Notes: a model not told the origin generated them from the letters alone. Shown: positions 1 through 6,374, counted from the first letter of the stretch. The stretch: DNA of 13,756 bases from Candidatus Methanoperedens sp. (GCA_027460605.1 JAPZAN010000162.1:1-13756), one strand, 5' to 3'. Numbers and translations are program-made.

Positions 1-331
1 GGGTCTTCCCCTTATCTAAAATCTTGTAGAGCTTGAAGGGGTTCTCGTTGGTGAATAGCAAAGCCGTCTGGTCCTCTACATACTTACCTATCTTTTTGAC
101 ATCTTCAGATGATTCGTCAAGGGCACGGTCGATAAGGGAATTCCTGCACATCTTGATATCTGCAAGACCACGCAGGTTCTTTCGCATTAACTGGAGCTGG
201 TTTGAAGGTATCCCGTGAACACCGACGATGCCTACCGATGAATGAGTTGTTATCAGGTTTTTAATATCCTCTATCTCATCTTTCTTCCATTTGGGAATGT
301 GAATACTGTGGTGCGCAACTTCTGTCGTCAT
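1..331 (-). CDS. rpl10: Ribosomal protein L10 (P0 stalk base), N-terminal part
   Basis: This is the first 110 codons of the archaeal large-subunit stalk base protein L10/P0, which binds 23S rRNA and carries the L12 dimers that recruit translation factors. The ATG is at 331-329 and the frame is open to the window edge, so the C-terminal part is outside. The translation starts MTTEVAHHSIHIPKWKK and contains SVGIVGVHGIPSNQLQLMRKNLRG, then CRNSLIDRAL and TALLFTNENPFKLYKIL, all typical of the archaeal family. The start codon directly follows the rpl1 stop (TAA at 334-332), and the GGTGG at the end of rpl1 can act as its ribosome binding site, so the two are almost certainly cotranscribed and translationally coupled. 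rpl12 would be expected next, off the window. Identification is from recalled family motifs. Confidence 0.93.
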   Translation of the reverse strand, partial: MTTEVAHHSIHIPKWKKDEIEDIKNLITTHSSVGIVGVHGIPSNQLQLMRKNLRGLADIKMCRNSLIDRALDESSEDVKKIGKYVEDQTALLFTNENPFKLYKILDKGKT

Positions 332-973
332 TTATACCACCCTCACTGAAGGACCCATAGTGGATTTGACGTAAATGGATTTTACATTATACAAACCGCG
401 TTCGTATCTGTGTTCGATGCGGTTTATTATGGCTTCGATATTCTGTGCAAGTTTCTGCGGCTCCATTTCTTTTTTCCCCACTGAAATGTGGAAGGTCATT
501 TTGTCCTTGGACCTTAATTTGATGGAATTCCTTGACTTATTGATTATCTGCACAACATCTTTATCAGGTGTAAGGGGTATGGGCATTTTTCCCCGCGGAC
601 CGAGCACCTGGCCAAGGGTTTTACCGATTGCAGGCATGAAGGCAGCTTCTGCTATGAAGAAATTGACTTCTTCTGCCAGGGCTTTTGTGCGTGATTTATC
701 GTCTCCGAGAACTGCGATTTCATCGGGGTCGAAAACATAATCAGCACCTGCGCCTTTTGCCCTCTGTGCGGTCTCACCTTTTGCGAACACCGCGATTTTT
801 ATAGGTCTTCCCAGACCGTTTGGCAGGATTATCTCTTCATCAAGCCTGTTCGTAGGCTGATTCATATCAAGGTTTTTGAGGTTGATAGCAATGTCAACGC
901 TTTCAGAAAATTTACGTTCTGGCGATTTTTCGAGCGCCTGTTTTACAGCTTCTAATATCTTTTCTTGTTCCAA
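332..973 (-). CDS. rpl1: Ribosomal protein L1
   Basis: Large-subunit protein of the L1 stalk, which helps move deacylated tRNA through the E site; in archaea and bacteria L1 also represses its own mRNA. The 213-residue protein has the normal archaeal length. It shows the family motif LGPRGKMPIPLTPDKDV at about 124-140 and the conserved C-terminal block ending STMGPSVRVV. The start is TTG at 973-971: no ATG lies upstream in frame, and a strong SD (GGAGG) sits 8 nt ahead, so TTG is well supported. The gene abuts rpl10 with no spacer. rpl11 is not immediately upstream; rpl1 heads its own unit, as in the Methanococcus L1-L10-L12 operon, and is divergent from priS. A leader hairpin and a TATA-like element precede it. 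Confidence 0.96.
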   Translation of the reverse strand: MEQEKILEAVKQALEKSPERKFSESVDIAINLKNLDMNQPTNRLDEEIILPNGLGRPIKIAVFAKGETAQRAKGAGADYVFDPDEIAVLGDDKSRTKALAEEVNFFIAEAAFMPAIGKTLGQVLGPRGKMPIPLTPDKDVVQIINKSRNSIKLRSKDKMTFHISVGKKEMEPQKLAQNIEAIINRIEHRYERGLYNVKSIYVKSTMGPSVRVV

Positions 974-985
974 TGAGTATTCCTC

Positions 986-1014
986 CCGTAGTAATCGACT
1001 ATTGTCTCCTACGG
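986..1014 (-). promoter_or_regulatory. Leader hairpin before rpl1, possible L1 autoregulatory site
   Basis: On the minus strand CCGTAG (1014-1009) pairs with CTACGG (991-986). The interior can form a short second stem, GAC with GTC around an AATA loop, leaving an asymmetric internal loop (GA against GATTA). The 3' arm runs straight into the GGGAGG Shine-Dalgarno of rpl1, so folding could limit ribosome access. L1 is known to repress its own mRNA by binding structures that mimic its rRNA site, made of two helices around an asymmetric loop. That this hairpin is such a site is inference; the inner stem is only 3 bp. Confidence 0.4.
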
Positions 1015-1039
1015 ATGATAGGGGGAGTACTATTCTCGA

Positions 1040-1047
1040 CTATAAAG
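1040..1047 (-). promoter_or_regulatory. TATA-like element for rpl1-rpl10
   Basis: On the minus strand the sequence reads CTTTATAG, preceded by purine-rich CTTAAAGTA, which resembles an archaeal TATA box with a BRE. A start about 25 nt downstream would fall near 1018, giving a leader of about 45 nt that holds the 986-1014 hairpin and the SD. Based on position and composition only. Confidence 0.5.
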
Positions 1048-1092
1048 TACTTTAAGCTATCGGTTGGATTGGGGGTTGGCTAACATTGCGCG

Positions 1093-1142
1093 CTTTGCAT
1101 GTTTTGCGGTGTGTGCTATTATTCACCGCTATGAGCGCAAAG
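1093..1142. repeat. Two-stem dyad in the rpl1/priS divergent spacer
   Basis: CTTTGC (1093-1098) is complementary to GCAAAG (1137-1142), and GCGGTG (1106-1111) to CACCGC (1124-1129). The two stems are in register, separated by 7 unpaired bases on each side, with a 12-nt apical loop. An alternative outer pairing TTGCGC (1086-1091) with GCGCAA (1135-1140) also exists. It lies upstream of both divergent genes, so it could be an operator, a small RNA, or a decayed member of the palindrome family seen at 10027-10088, with which it shares the words CACCGC and GCAAAG. Confidence 0.45.
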
Positions 1143-1165
1143 GTTGTAAAGAACAAAGATTACAG

Positions 1166-1173
1166 TTTTAAGG
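1166..1173 (+). promoter_or_regulatory. Weak TATA-like element for priS
   Basis: TTTTAAGG is centred about 29 nt before the priS ATG at 1199. A transcript from it would have almost no leader, which fits the lack of a Shine-Dalgarno before priS (the upstream bases are AATAAAATAAAATCTC). The match to a TATA box is weak, and the A/T-rich run at 1181-1195 is an alternative. Confidence 0.3.
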
Positions 1174-1198
1174 CTGCACGACAATAAAATAAAATCTC

Positions 1199-2518
1199 AT
1201 GAATTTCAGGACAAAGCAGTATCTTCGGTTTGATGAACTGCCTGAAGTGGTAATGCGCCGCCATAAGGCGTTTTCAAGAGAAAATGAAGCGTTTGATTAC
1301 ATCCGGGGAATGGTGCCTGCACATGTGTATCATTCAGCGGCTTATTACAAGTTTCCCGGCGCCGCTACAATGAAGGAGAAGCAGTGGCAGGGCGCTGATT
1401 TGATTTTCGACCTTGATGCCGACCACCTGCCCGTGAAAGCAAGGTCGTATGCCGAAATGCTTTCCAATGTGAAAAACGAAACCACGAAGCTTCTTGATTT
1501 TCTTCTCGAAGATTTCGGCTTCCCTGAAAATAACATTAGAGTCGCATTCTCGGGAGGGCGCGGGTATCACATCCATGTTCGTGACCCGAAAGTTCTGGCG
1601 CTTGAGAGCGCCGAGCGGAGGGAGATTGTGGATTACGTCAGCGGGACGGGATTATCGATTGATTTTTTGTTTAAATCCGCAAAGCATAAAGTCTATGACG
1701 ATGGAAAATTCAAGAAAAAAGAACTAACAGAATCAAGGCGGATAACTTCTTTTGAGGAAGTATCTGGGGGATTTGGGTGGGGGAAACGCATCAGTAAATA
1801 CCTCGTTCATTTTTTAAAGGATATTTCAGCGAAAGATGATGCTGCGGCAATACAGGAAATAACTGATATGATAAGAGATTACAAGAAGAGAAATGCATAC
1901 ACTGAAACGCTTCCGGATGATATTATTAAACGAATTATTGATATGAAAACTGAAAACAAAAGAATCGGTCTGCAAAAAATAGCAGAAGATGTGGGGGTCA
2001 CACCAGAAAAAGTGCGGGATATTTTGATAGCAAATGATTTATGGGATTTTAAGACAGAGGCTTCAGTGAAATTAAAATCCATTAAAAACATCTCAACAAA
2101 TTCCAGGGCGCTTGGCATGATAGAAAATAATGGTATTATCGAGGAATCATATATTTTTGATGCGATTGTCCAGAAGGCAATTGAAGACAATATTATCTAC
2201 CTGGGAAGCGCCCATACAGACGAACCCGTCACCGCAGACATCAGGCGTCTCATCCGCATGCCCTTGTCCCTTCATGGCGGCTCAGGAATGCGGGTTGTTC
2301 CCCTCACGCTTTCTGAACTTACAAAATTCGAGCCGCTGAATGATGCTGTGGTATTCAGTGAAAAAGAAACAAAAATCGATGTTTTAAAGCCGCTCAAGCC
2401 TCAGAACTCCATGGTTGAAATGAAAGGAAAAAGCTTTACTGTCACAGAAGGTATCAACACTTTGCCAGAGTATGCGGCAATGTATCTCATGTGCCGCGGA
2501 GCAGCCGAATATGCCTGA
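1199..2518 (+). CDS. priS: DNA primase small (catalytic) subunit PriS
   Basis: Catalytic subunit of the archaeal/eukaryotic-type primase; with PriL it makes RNA or DNA primers at the replication fork. The 439-residue protein shows the active-site acidic motif FDLDADH at 70-76 (D71, D73), the SGGRGYHIHVRD motif at 118-129 (nucleotide and metal binding), and the C-terminal PVTADIRRLIRMPLSLHGG block at about 343-361, which supplies a further catalytic Asp and the conserved SLHG. It ends YLMCRGAAEYA, a typical euryarchaeal end. The Cys/His zinc knuckle found between the first two motifs in some archaeal PriS proteins is absent here, since no Cys lies between residues 76 and 118. The ATG lacks an SD and may be leaderless. 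It heads an operon with gins and translation genes, consistent with the common archaeal replication/translation linkage. Confidence 0.96.
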   Translation: MNFRTKQYLRFDELPEVVMRRHKAFSRENEAFDYIRGMVPAHVYHSAAYYKFPGAATMKEKQWQGADLIFDLDADHLPVKARSYAEMLSNVKNETTKLLDFLLEDFGFPENNIRVAFSGGRGYHIHVRDPKVLALESAERREIVDYVSGTGLSIDFLFKSAKHKVYDDGKFKKKELTESRRITSFEEVSGGFGWGKRISKYLVHFLKDISAKDDAAAIQEITDMIRDYKKRNAYTETLPDDIIKRIIDMKTENKRIGLQKIAEDVGVTPEKVRDILIANDLWDFKTEASVKLKSIKNISTNSRALGMIENNGIIEESYIFDAIVQKAIEDNIIYLGSAHTDEPVTADIRRLIRMPLSLHGGSGMRVVPLTLSELTKFEPLNDAVVFSEKETKIDVLKPLKPQNSMVEMKGKSFTVTEGINTLPEYAAMYLMCRGAAEYA

Positions 2519-2530
2519 AAATCCTGATAA

Positions 2531-3178
2531 ATGAGAGAAGAGCGAAAATCAAAACTCGTCCCTCTTGAGAATGATTTCTATGAAAAGGTGGCAGCACAGA
2601 TATGCGAACTCCAGGATGAAAAAAACAGGATAGAAGATATTTACGGCACAAAATACGCAATTATCGATGATGAGCTTAAAACAGCGAGGAAATCCATAGA
2701 GAACATTATCGAGAGACGAATAGGAAAAATAATCAAAGAAGCTTCCCTTCGCGCGTCATCCAAACAGAAAGAAAAACAGGACATTGAGTCAATGACGCAG
2801 GAGGAACGGCGGTTCTATAACCGGCTGCTTGAATTGAATATGGAAATCAGAAGAGAACTTCTTGATAAAATATCCGGGAAAGAAAAACTTGCCTCCGGTT
2901 CTCAGGCGGCGGCAACCCTGGAAATCCATGAAAAAGAAACTCAAAAAGAAACCCCAAAAGAAACTCCTCTTGAAGACAAAAAGGATATAAGCAAAGAGTA
3001 CATTGTGGTGCGTTTGCTAAAAGACATTCCGACATTTGTCGGAGTCGATGGACGCAATTATACTTTAGCAAAAGAAGATATTGCTGTTTTATCGACCGTT
3101 AATGCTAAAGCTTTAATCAACCGTAAAGCAGAAATTCTCAAAAGTGCCCGGTGGGGACAAGCCCACAAAGCGCATTAA
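2531..3178 (+). CDS. Archaeal GINS subunit (Gins51/Gins15 type) with an abnormal C-terminal tail
   Basis: Replication factor of the archaeal CMG-like helicase complex (Cdc45/RecJ-MCM-GINS). The N-terminal helical A domain (about 1-115) includes SKLVPLENDFYEKV; a charged low-complexity linker rich in K, E and T follows (about 115-152); the small beta B domain is about 157-201, with YIVVRLLKDIPTFVGVDGRNYTL. Domain order A then B indicates the Gins51 type. The last 13 residues (LKSARWGQAHKAH) are not GINS-like: they are the out-of-frame reading of rpl44e codons, so the native end has been replaced near residue 200. The start is also odd: ATG at 2531 has no SD and omits residues usual at the N-terminus (see findings). 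It follows priS by 12 nt and is certainly cotranscribed with it. Confidence 0.85.
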   Translation: MREERKSKLVPLENDFYEKVAAQICELQDEKNRIEDIYGTKYAIIDDELKTARKSIENIIERRIGKIIKEASLRASSKQKEKQDIESMTQEERRFYNRLLELNMEIRRELLDKISGKEKLASGSQAAATLEIHEKETQKETPKETPLEDKKDISKEYIVVRLLKDIPTFVGVDGRNYTLAKEDIAVLSTVNAKALINRKAEILKSARWGQAHKAH

Positions 3179-3266
3179 CCTGAGATACAGATGTAAGACC
3201 TGCAAGAAAGCTCATCAGAAACCTAAATGCTTCAGGGCAGGGAAATTCGAACTTGTGGAGTCATAA
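3132..3266 (+). pseudogene. rpl44e: 5'-truncated remnant of ribosomal protein L44e
   Basis: In the frame ending at TAA 3264-3266, the translation begins KFSKVPGGDKPTKRINLRY, continues RCKTCKKAHQKPKC and ends FRAGKFELVES. This is the C-terminal part of archaeal L44e, including its second zinc Cys pair (CKTC). Full L44e is about 90-95 residues with a first CPxC pair near residue 11. Here about 50 N-terminal residues and the start codon are missing: the frame is closed by TAA at 3114-3116, and what lies before it is the end of GINS. The only in-frame alternative start is GTG at 3144, without SD, and it would give a fragment lacking the first Cys pair. L44e lies near the tRNA E site of the 50S subunit. 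Either a full copy exists elsewhere, or the junction is a sequence error. Confidence 0.85.
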
Positions 3267-3268
3267 GC

Positions 3269-3442
3269 ATGGAACCCAAAAGCAGATTTTTAAAAGTAAA
3301 GTGTAATGATTGCGAGAATGAGCAGGTCATTTTTGGATGCGCAAGCGCTCCTGTGACCTGTCTTGTATGCGGAAGAACCCTTTCAGAACCAACCGGCGGG
3401 AAGGCATTCATAAAAACGCAAATCGTTGAGGTTCTTGAGTAA
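3269..3442 (+). CDS. rps27e: Ribosomal protein S27e
   Basis: Small-subunit zinc-ribbon protein of 57 residues, the normal archaeal size. Two Cys pairs, C12/C15 and C31/C34, bind zinc; the motifs KCNDCENEQVIFG and CLVCGRTLSEPTGGKA are diagnostic. The ATG at 3269 is chosen because it has a GGAG SD 8 nt upstream, inside the end of the rpl44e remnant, and because the protein then begins MEPKSRFLKVKC as expected. An earlier in-frame ATG at 3227 would add residues with no family support. The stop overlaps the next start by one base (TAATG), so it is coupled to aIF2-alpha. Confidence 0.96.
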   Translation: MEPKSRFLKVKCNDCENEQVIFGCASAPVTCLVCGRTLSEPTGGKAFIKTQIVEVLE

Positions 3443-4350
3443 TGGAAAGAACCGGCTGGCCTGAAACGAGTGACCTTGTCGTTTGCAGCGTTAAGAGGGT
3501 CACTGATTTCGGGGCTTTCGTAGAACTGGATGAATACGGGCATAAAGAGGGGTTAATCCATATTTCGGACGTAGCTTCGGGCTGGGTAAAGTACATACGT
3601 GACCATGTCAGGGAAGGGCAGAAAATAGTCTGCAAAGTATTGTACGTGGATACAGCCAAACATCATATCGACCTGTCGCTCAAGGATGTTAATGAACACC
3701 AGCGCCGTGAAAAAATCCAGGAATGGAAGAACGAACAGAAAGCCGAGAAATGGATACAGTACGTGGCCAAAACCACAAAACAAAGCCCTGATGACCTTAC
3801 TATATTAATCGGTCTCTTATATGAAAAATTCGGAAGCGTATATTCGGCTTTTGAGAAATCAAGGTTTGACGGGACTGCGGTCCTGACAAAAATCGGGATT
3901 GCCAGGGAGATTGCAGATGCAATCACAAAGGTGGCGAACGAGAATTTGAAAAAACCCCAGGTGGATATTTCAGGGTATGTTGACCTCACATGTTTTCTCC
4001 CCGACGGGATTCAGTATATAAAGAAAGCATTGATTGAGGCTAATGAAGTCGATGGGGAAGAAGTCAAAGTGGATATCTCTTATATCGGGGCGCCGCGATA
4101 CCGGATACATGTAATAGCCCCGGATTATAAAAAAGCTGAAGGCATTCTTAAAAAATCGGCGCAATCTGCCATTAAAATCATTGAAAAAGCAGGCGGAAGC
4201 GTATCAAAAATAAGAAAATGCCAATGCGGGAGATATACGCTCAAAGAAGTTTGTCCTGTATGCGGTTCTCTGGCAAAATACTCCCGACCGGCACGGTTTT
4301 CTCTTGAAGACAGATACGGGAAATATAGAAGGATGACCAGGAAGGCATAA
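3442..4350 (+). CDS. Translation initiation factor aIF2-alpha fused in frame to H/ACA protein Nop10
   Basis: Residues about 1-253 are the alpha subunit of archaeal initiation factor 2, which with beta and gamma delivers Met-tRNAi to the ribosome. An S1-type OB fold at about 10-82 has VTDFGAFVELDEYGHKEGLIH and the helix SGWVKYIRDHV; a helical domain follows, and a C-terminal alpha-beta domain contains SYIGAPRYRIHVIAPDYKKAE. From residue about 255 the protein is Nop10, the small zinc-ribbon subunit of the pseudouridylation (Cbf5) RNP: KIRKC, CGRYTLKEVCPVCG, RPARFSLEDRYGKYRRM. The frame is continuous and there is no ATG, GTG or TTG at the boundary (KAGGSVSKIRKC, near 4195-4220), so Nop10 cannot start on its own. 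The usual last residues of aIF2-alpha, its stop and the Nop10 Met are missing. The first Nop10 zinc pair is CQC (C260, C262) rather than CxxC; the second is C271/C274. These genes are normally adjacent but separate. Confidence 0.93.
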   Translation: MERTGWPETSDLVVCSVKRVTDFGAFVELDEYGHKEGLIHISDVASGWVKYIRDHVREGQKIVCKVLYVDTAKHHIDLSLKDVNEHQRREKIQEWKNEQKAEKWIQYVAKTTKQSPDDLTILIGLLYEKFGSVYSAFEKSRFDGTAVLTKIGIAREIADAITKVANENLKKPQVDISGYVDLTCFLPDGIQYIKKALIEANEVDGEEVKVDISYIGAPRYRIHVIAPDYKKAEGILKKSAQSAIKIIEKAGGSVSKIRKCQCGRYTLKEVCPVCGSLAKYSRPARFSLEDRYGKYRRMTRKA

Positions 4351-4352
4351 TT

Positions 4353-5114
4353 ATGATTAAAACTACAATCTTACGGGGTAAAAAACCGCGACTCAAGAAT
4401 CCGGTACTTATTGAGGGGCTTCCCGGCGTAGGGCATGTCGGGAAACTGGTTGCGGAGCATATGGTCGAGGAACTCGGCGCGAAAAAGATAATGGAGATAT
4501 ATTCTCCCCATTTTCCTCCCCAAGTCATAGTTGAAGACGATGGTACAATCAGGCTTGTCAGGAACGAACTTTTTGCATATAAATCAAAAGGCAAACATGA
4601 CCTTCTGATACTGGTGGGCGACCACCAGAGCGCTACCAACGAAGGTCATTATGAGCTTTGCGGTGTATTCCTTGATATTGCTGAAGAATTCAAGGTTGAA
4701 CGTATATACGCGCTCGGGGGTTATGGGGTGGGACAGCTTGTCGAGACCGAATCTGTTATGGGGGCTGCAAATAACATAAAACTTGTGAAGGAGCTTAAAA
4801 AATATGGCGTGGAATTCAAGGCAAACGAACCTGCCGGTGGTATTGTCGGTGCATCAGGATTGATTCTGGGATTAGGCGAACTTCGGGGAATTGATGCCGC
4901 ATGTCTTATGGGCGTTACATCGGGTTATCTCGTTGACCCGAAGAGCGCGCAGGCTGTGCTGAAAGTGCTGTGCAAGGTTCTTGAGATAGATGTAGATATG
5001 GCGGCTCTGGAAGAGCGAGCTGCTGAAATGGAGAAGATTGTCGCGAAACTTCGCGAAATGGAGCAGGGGCAGATGCCGCCTACTACGGATGAGGATTTGA
5101 GGTATATAGGTTAA
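4353..5114 (+). CDS. PAC2-family protein (proteasome assembly chaperone homologue)
   Basis: Archaeal member of the PAC2/DUF75 family, related to the eukaryotic proteasome assembly chaperone 2 and to archaeal PbaA. The 253-residue protein shows the family signature LIEGLPGVGHVGKLVAEHM at 19-37, SPHFPPQ at 51-57, and the glycine-rich core ALGGYGVGQLVE and GGIVGASGLILGLGELRG. A charged helix near the C-terminus (about 220-243) may form a coiled coil. It begins 2 nt after the preceding stop with an SD-like GGAAGG 7 nt before the ATG, and is the last gene of the operon. Association with aIF2-alpha and nop10 is a common archaeal arrangement. A proteasome role is inferred from the family; the biochemical function of many archaeal members is not settled. 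Confidence 0.88.
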   Translation: MIKTTILRGKKPRLKNPVLIEGLPGVGHVGKLVAEHMVEELGAKKIMEIYSPHFPPQVIVEDDGTIRLVRNELFAYKSKGKHDLLILVGDHQSATNEGHYELCGVFLDIAEEFKVERIYALGGYGVGQLVETESVMGAANNIKLVKELKKYGVEFKANEPAGGIVGASGLILGLGELRGIDAACLMGVTSGYLVDPKSAQAVLKVLCKVLEIDVDMAALEERAAEMEKIVAKLREMEQGQMPPTTDEDLRYIG

Positions 5115-5122
5115 AGAGGAAT

Positions 5123-5134
5123 GGGCAAAAGCCC
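5123..5134. terminator. Small GC hairpin between convergent PAC2 and hsp20 genes
   Basis: GGGC, loop AAAA, GCCC lies in the 29-bp gap between two convergent genes. The flanks (GAGGA on the left, TCTCCTT on the right) are partly complementary. There is no clear T-run on either side, so a terminator role is a guess from position. Confidence 0.3.
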
Positions 5135-5143
5135 CCCATCTCC

Positions 5144-5599
5144 TTATTCGATTTTCAGCGGCGTCTTTTTCTTGACCTCTGTCTTTGGCATTTTTATTTC
5201 AAGAACACCGTTCTTGTACGAGGCTTTTGACTTGTCCGGGTCAACTGCCGAGGGCAATGAAATTGCACGATAATAACTCCCGCTCCGCCTTTCCCTGTAC
5301 ACATAGCCTTTTTCTTCCTTCTTTTCTTCATGCTTTGTCTCCGCCGATATCTCAAGCCTGTCCTCGGCAACATTTATCTTGATATCCTGCTTTTCAAGAC
5401 CGGGCATTTCTGCAGTTGCAATAACTTCTTTATCGGTCTCGATCACGTCTATGAATGGTTCCCGGTATTCGGCAGGTACGACCGCTCCCCGCTCCCCTCC
5501 GGGCAGCAAACGCCGCCGACTCGGTCTTCCCCAGAATTCTTCAAACATCCGGTTCATCATTTCTTCAAATCTTCTAAAATCATCCCATTGTTCAACCAT
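5144..5599 (-). CDS. Small heat shock protein, Hsp20/alpha-crystallin family
   Basis: ATP-independent holdase chaperone of 151 residues. The N-terminal arm (1-45) is Phe/Met/Arg-rich (FEEMMNRMFEEFWG), the alpha-crystallin domain spans about 46-137 (PFIDVIETDKEVIATAEMPG, and SYKNGVLEIKMPK with the hallmark A/S-x3-NGVLEI), and a C-terminal I/L-x-I anchor (LKI, 148-150) supports oligomer formation. The ATG at 5599-5597 has an excellent SD, GGAGGT, 8 nt upstream. A TATA-like ATTAAATTTAAG lies about 45 nt before the ATG and is likely shared with the divergent flavoprotein. Length and all hallmarks are normal. Confidence 0.95.
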   Translation of the reverse strand: MVEQWDDFRRFEEMMNRMFEEFWGRPSRRRLLPGGERGAVVPAEYREPFIDVIETDKEVIATAEMPGLEKQDIKINVAEDRLEISAETKHEEKKEEKGYVYRERRSGSYYRAISLPSAVDPDKSKASYKNGVLEIKMPKTEVKKKTPLKIE

Positions 5600-5638
5600 T
5601 ACTAACTACCTCCAATATTACTCTGGTGAACGATTGTA

Positions 5639-5650
5639 CTTAAATTTAAT
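5639..5650. promoter_or_regulatory. Near-palindromic TATA element between hsp20 and the flavoprotein
   Basis: CTTAAATTTAAT reads as a TATA-like box on both strands. On minus it would place an hsp20 transcript start near 5620, leaving a leader of about 20 nt with the SD. On plus it would give a leader of about 38 nt before the GTG at 5709. A second plus-strand candidate is CTATAAT at 5683-5690. No heat-shock operator is recognised. Confidence 0.45.
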
Positions 5651-5708
5651 GCTAACACAAAAGTTATTTGATAAACCAGAATCATCTATAATCCAAAAGG
5701 TGAACATT

Positions 5709-6335
5709 GTGGGAGATGAAAAAATCAAACTCTTCGGCATTTGCGGCAGCCCCAGAAAAGGAGCCACCGATTATATCGTGCAGGAGGCATTACGTTATGC
5801 AAAAGAGAAGTACGATGCAGAAACCGGATACTTCTCCGCAATGGGAAAGAAAATAAACTTCTGCATCCACTGCGATTACTGCATACGCGAGAAAAAAGGA
5901 TGCATCCACAACGATGATATGCAGGAGGTCTATGAAAAGCTGAAATGGGCTGATGCGCTCATAATCGGCACGCCTGTGTACCAGGGAATGGTGAGCGGCC
6001 AGACGAAGGTCATAATGGACAGGTGCAGGGCGGTTGCGGCGCATGACCCGCATTTTATCCTGAACAAACCCGGCGCGGCTCTTGCCGTAGGGGGTGACCG
6101 CATCGGCGGGCAGGAACCCACGATACAGGCAATACTTGACTTTTATGTCATAAATGAAGCGCTCCCTGTAGGCGGAGGGTCGTTCGGCGCAAACCTGGGC
6201 GGGACTTTCTGGTCAAAGGACATGGGCGCGGACGGGGCAAAAGAAGACGGGGAAGGATTGAAAAGCATGCGCAAGACAATAAACAGGTTAATTAAATTGG
6301 CTTTAATCATAAAGAAAACAAAAGAAACCCTGTAA
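5709..6335 (+). CDS. Iron-sulfur flavoprotein (Isf-like), flavodoxin fold
   Basis: A flavodoxin-like FMN protein of the NADPH-dependent FMN reductase / iron-sulfur flavoprotein family (208 residues). The FMN phosphate loop is GICGSPRKGAT at 10-20 and the second flavin loop includes GTPVYQGMVSGQTK at 87-100. The compact Cys motif C52-x2-C55-x2-C58-x6-C65 matches the CX2CX2CX4-7C pattern of Methanosarcina Isf, which binds a 4Fe-4S cluster and works in electron transfer and oxidative-stress defence. GTG at 5709 is chosen because AGGTGA lies 5 nt before it and the protein then starts close to the first strand, as usual. The in-frame ATG at 5649 would overlap the shared TATA element. It starts a run of redox and sensory genes. 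Confidence 0.88.
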   Translation: MGDEKIKLFGICGSPRKGATDYIVQEALRYAKEKYDAETGYFSAMGKKINFCIHCDYCIREKKGCIHNDDMQEVYEKLKWADALIIGTPVYQGMVSGQTKVIMDRCRAVAAHDPHFILNKPGAALAVGGDRIGGQEPTIQAILDFYVINEALPVGGGSFGANLGGTFWSKDMGADGAKEDGEGLKSMRKTINRLIKLALIIKKTKETL

Positions 6336-6348
6336 TTTCGTAATTACA
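6331..6348 (+). terminator. Perfect 7-bp hairpin overlapping the flavoprotein stop
   Basis: TGTAATT, loop TCGT, AATTACA; the TAA stop (6333-6335) lies in the left arm. A T-run (6374-6379) follows about 25 nt later. It may end or attenuate the flavoprotein transcript, but the stem is AT-rich and the T-run is distant. Confidence 0.3.
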
Positions 6349-6374
6349 AACTGCCGCATAAAAGCAAAATTCGG

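Noticed and set aside
1014..1021. GATGATAG resembling the C box of a C/D guide RNA
   Set aside because: No matching D box (CTGA) lies at a suitable distance on that strand.
1199..2518. Missing zinc knuckle in PriS taken as another deletion
   Set aside because: The spacing between the catalytic motifs looks normal for Methanosarcinales-like PriS, and the knuckle is not universal.
2935..2975. AAAGAAAC/CAAAAGAAAC repeats in the gins linker as a CRISPR-like or microsatellite array
   Set aside because: They are a few short in-frame repeats coding a KET-rich linker, common in such disordered segments.
3227..3268. Earlier ATG for rps27e
   Set aside because: It lies inside the rpl44e remnant in another frame and adds residues absent from S27e; the ATG at 3269 has a proper SD.
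5379..5708. N-terminal extension of the flavoprotein frame back to 5379
   Set aside because: It runs antisense through hsp20 and its promoter; the family starts close to the FMN loop, and GTG at 5709 has an AGGTGA SD.
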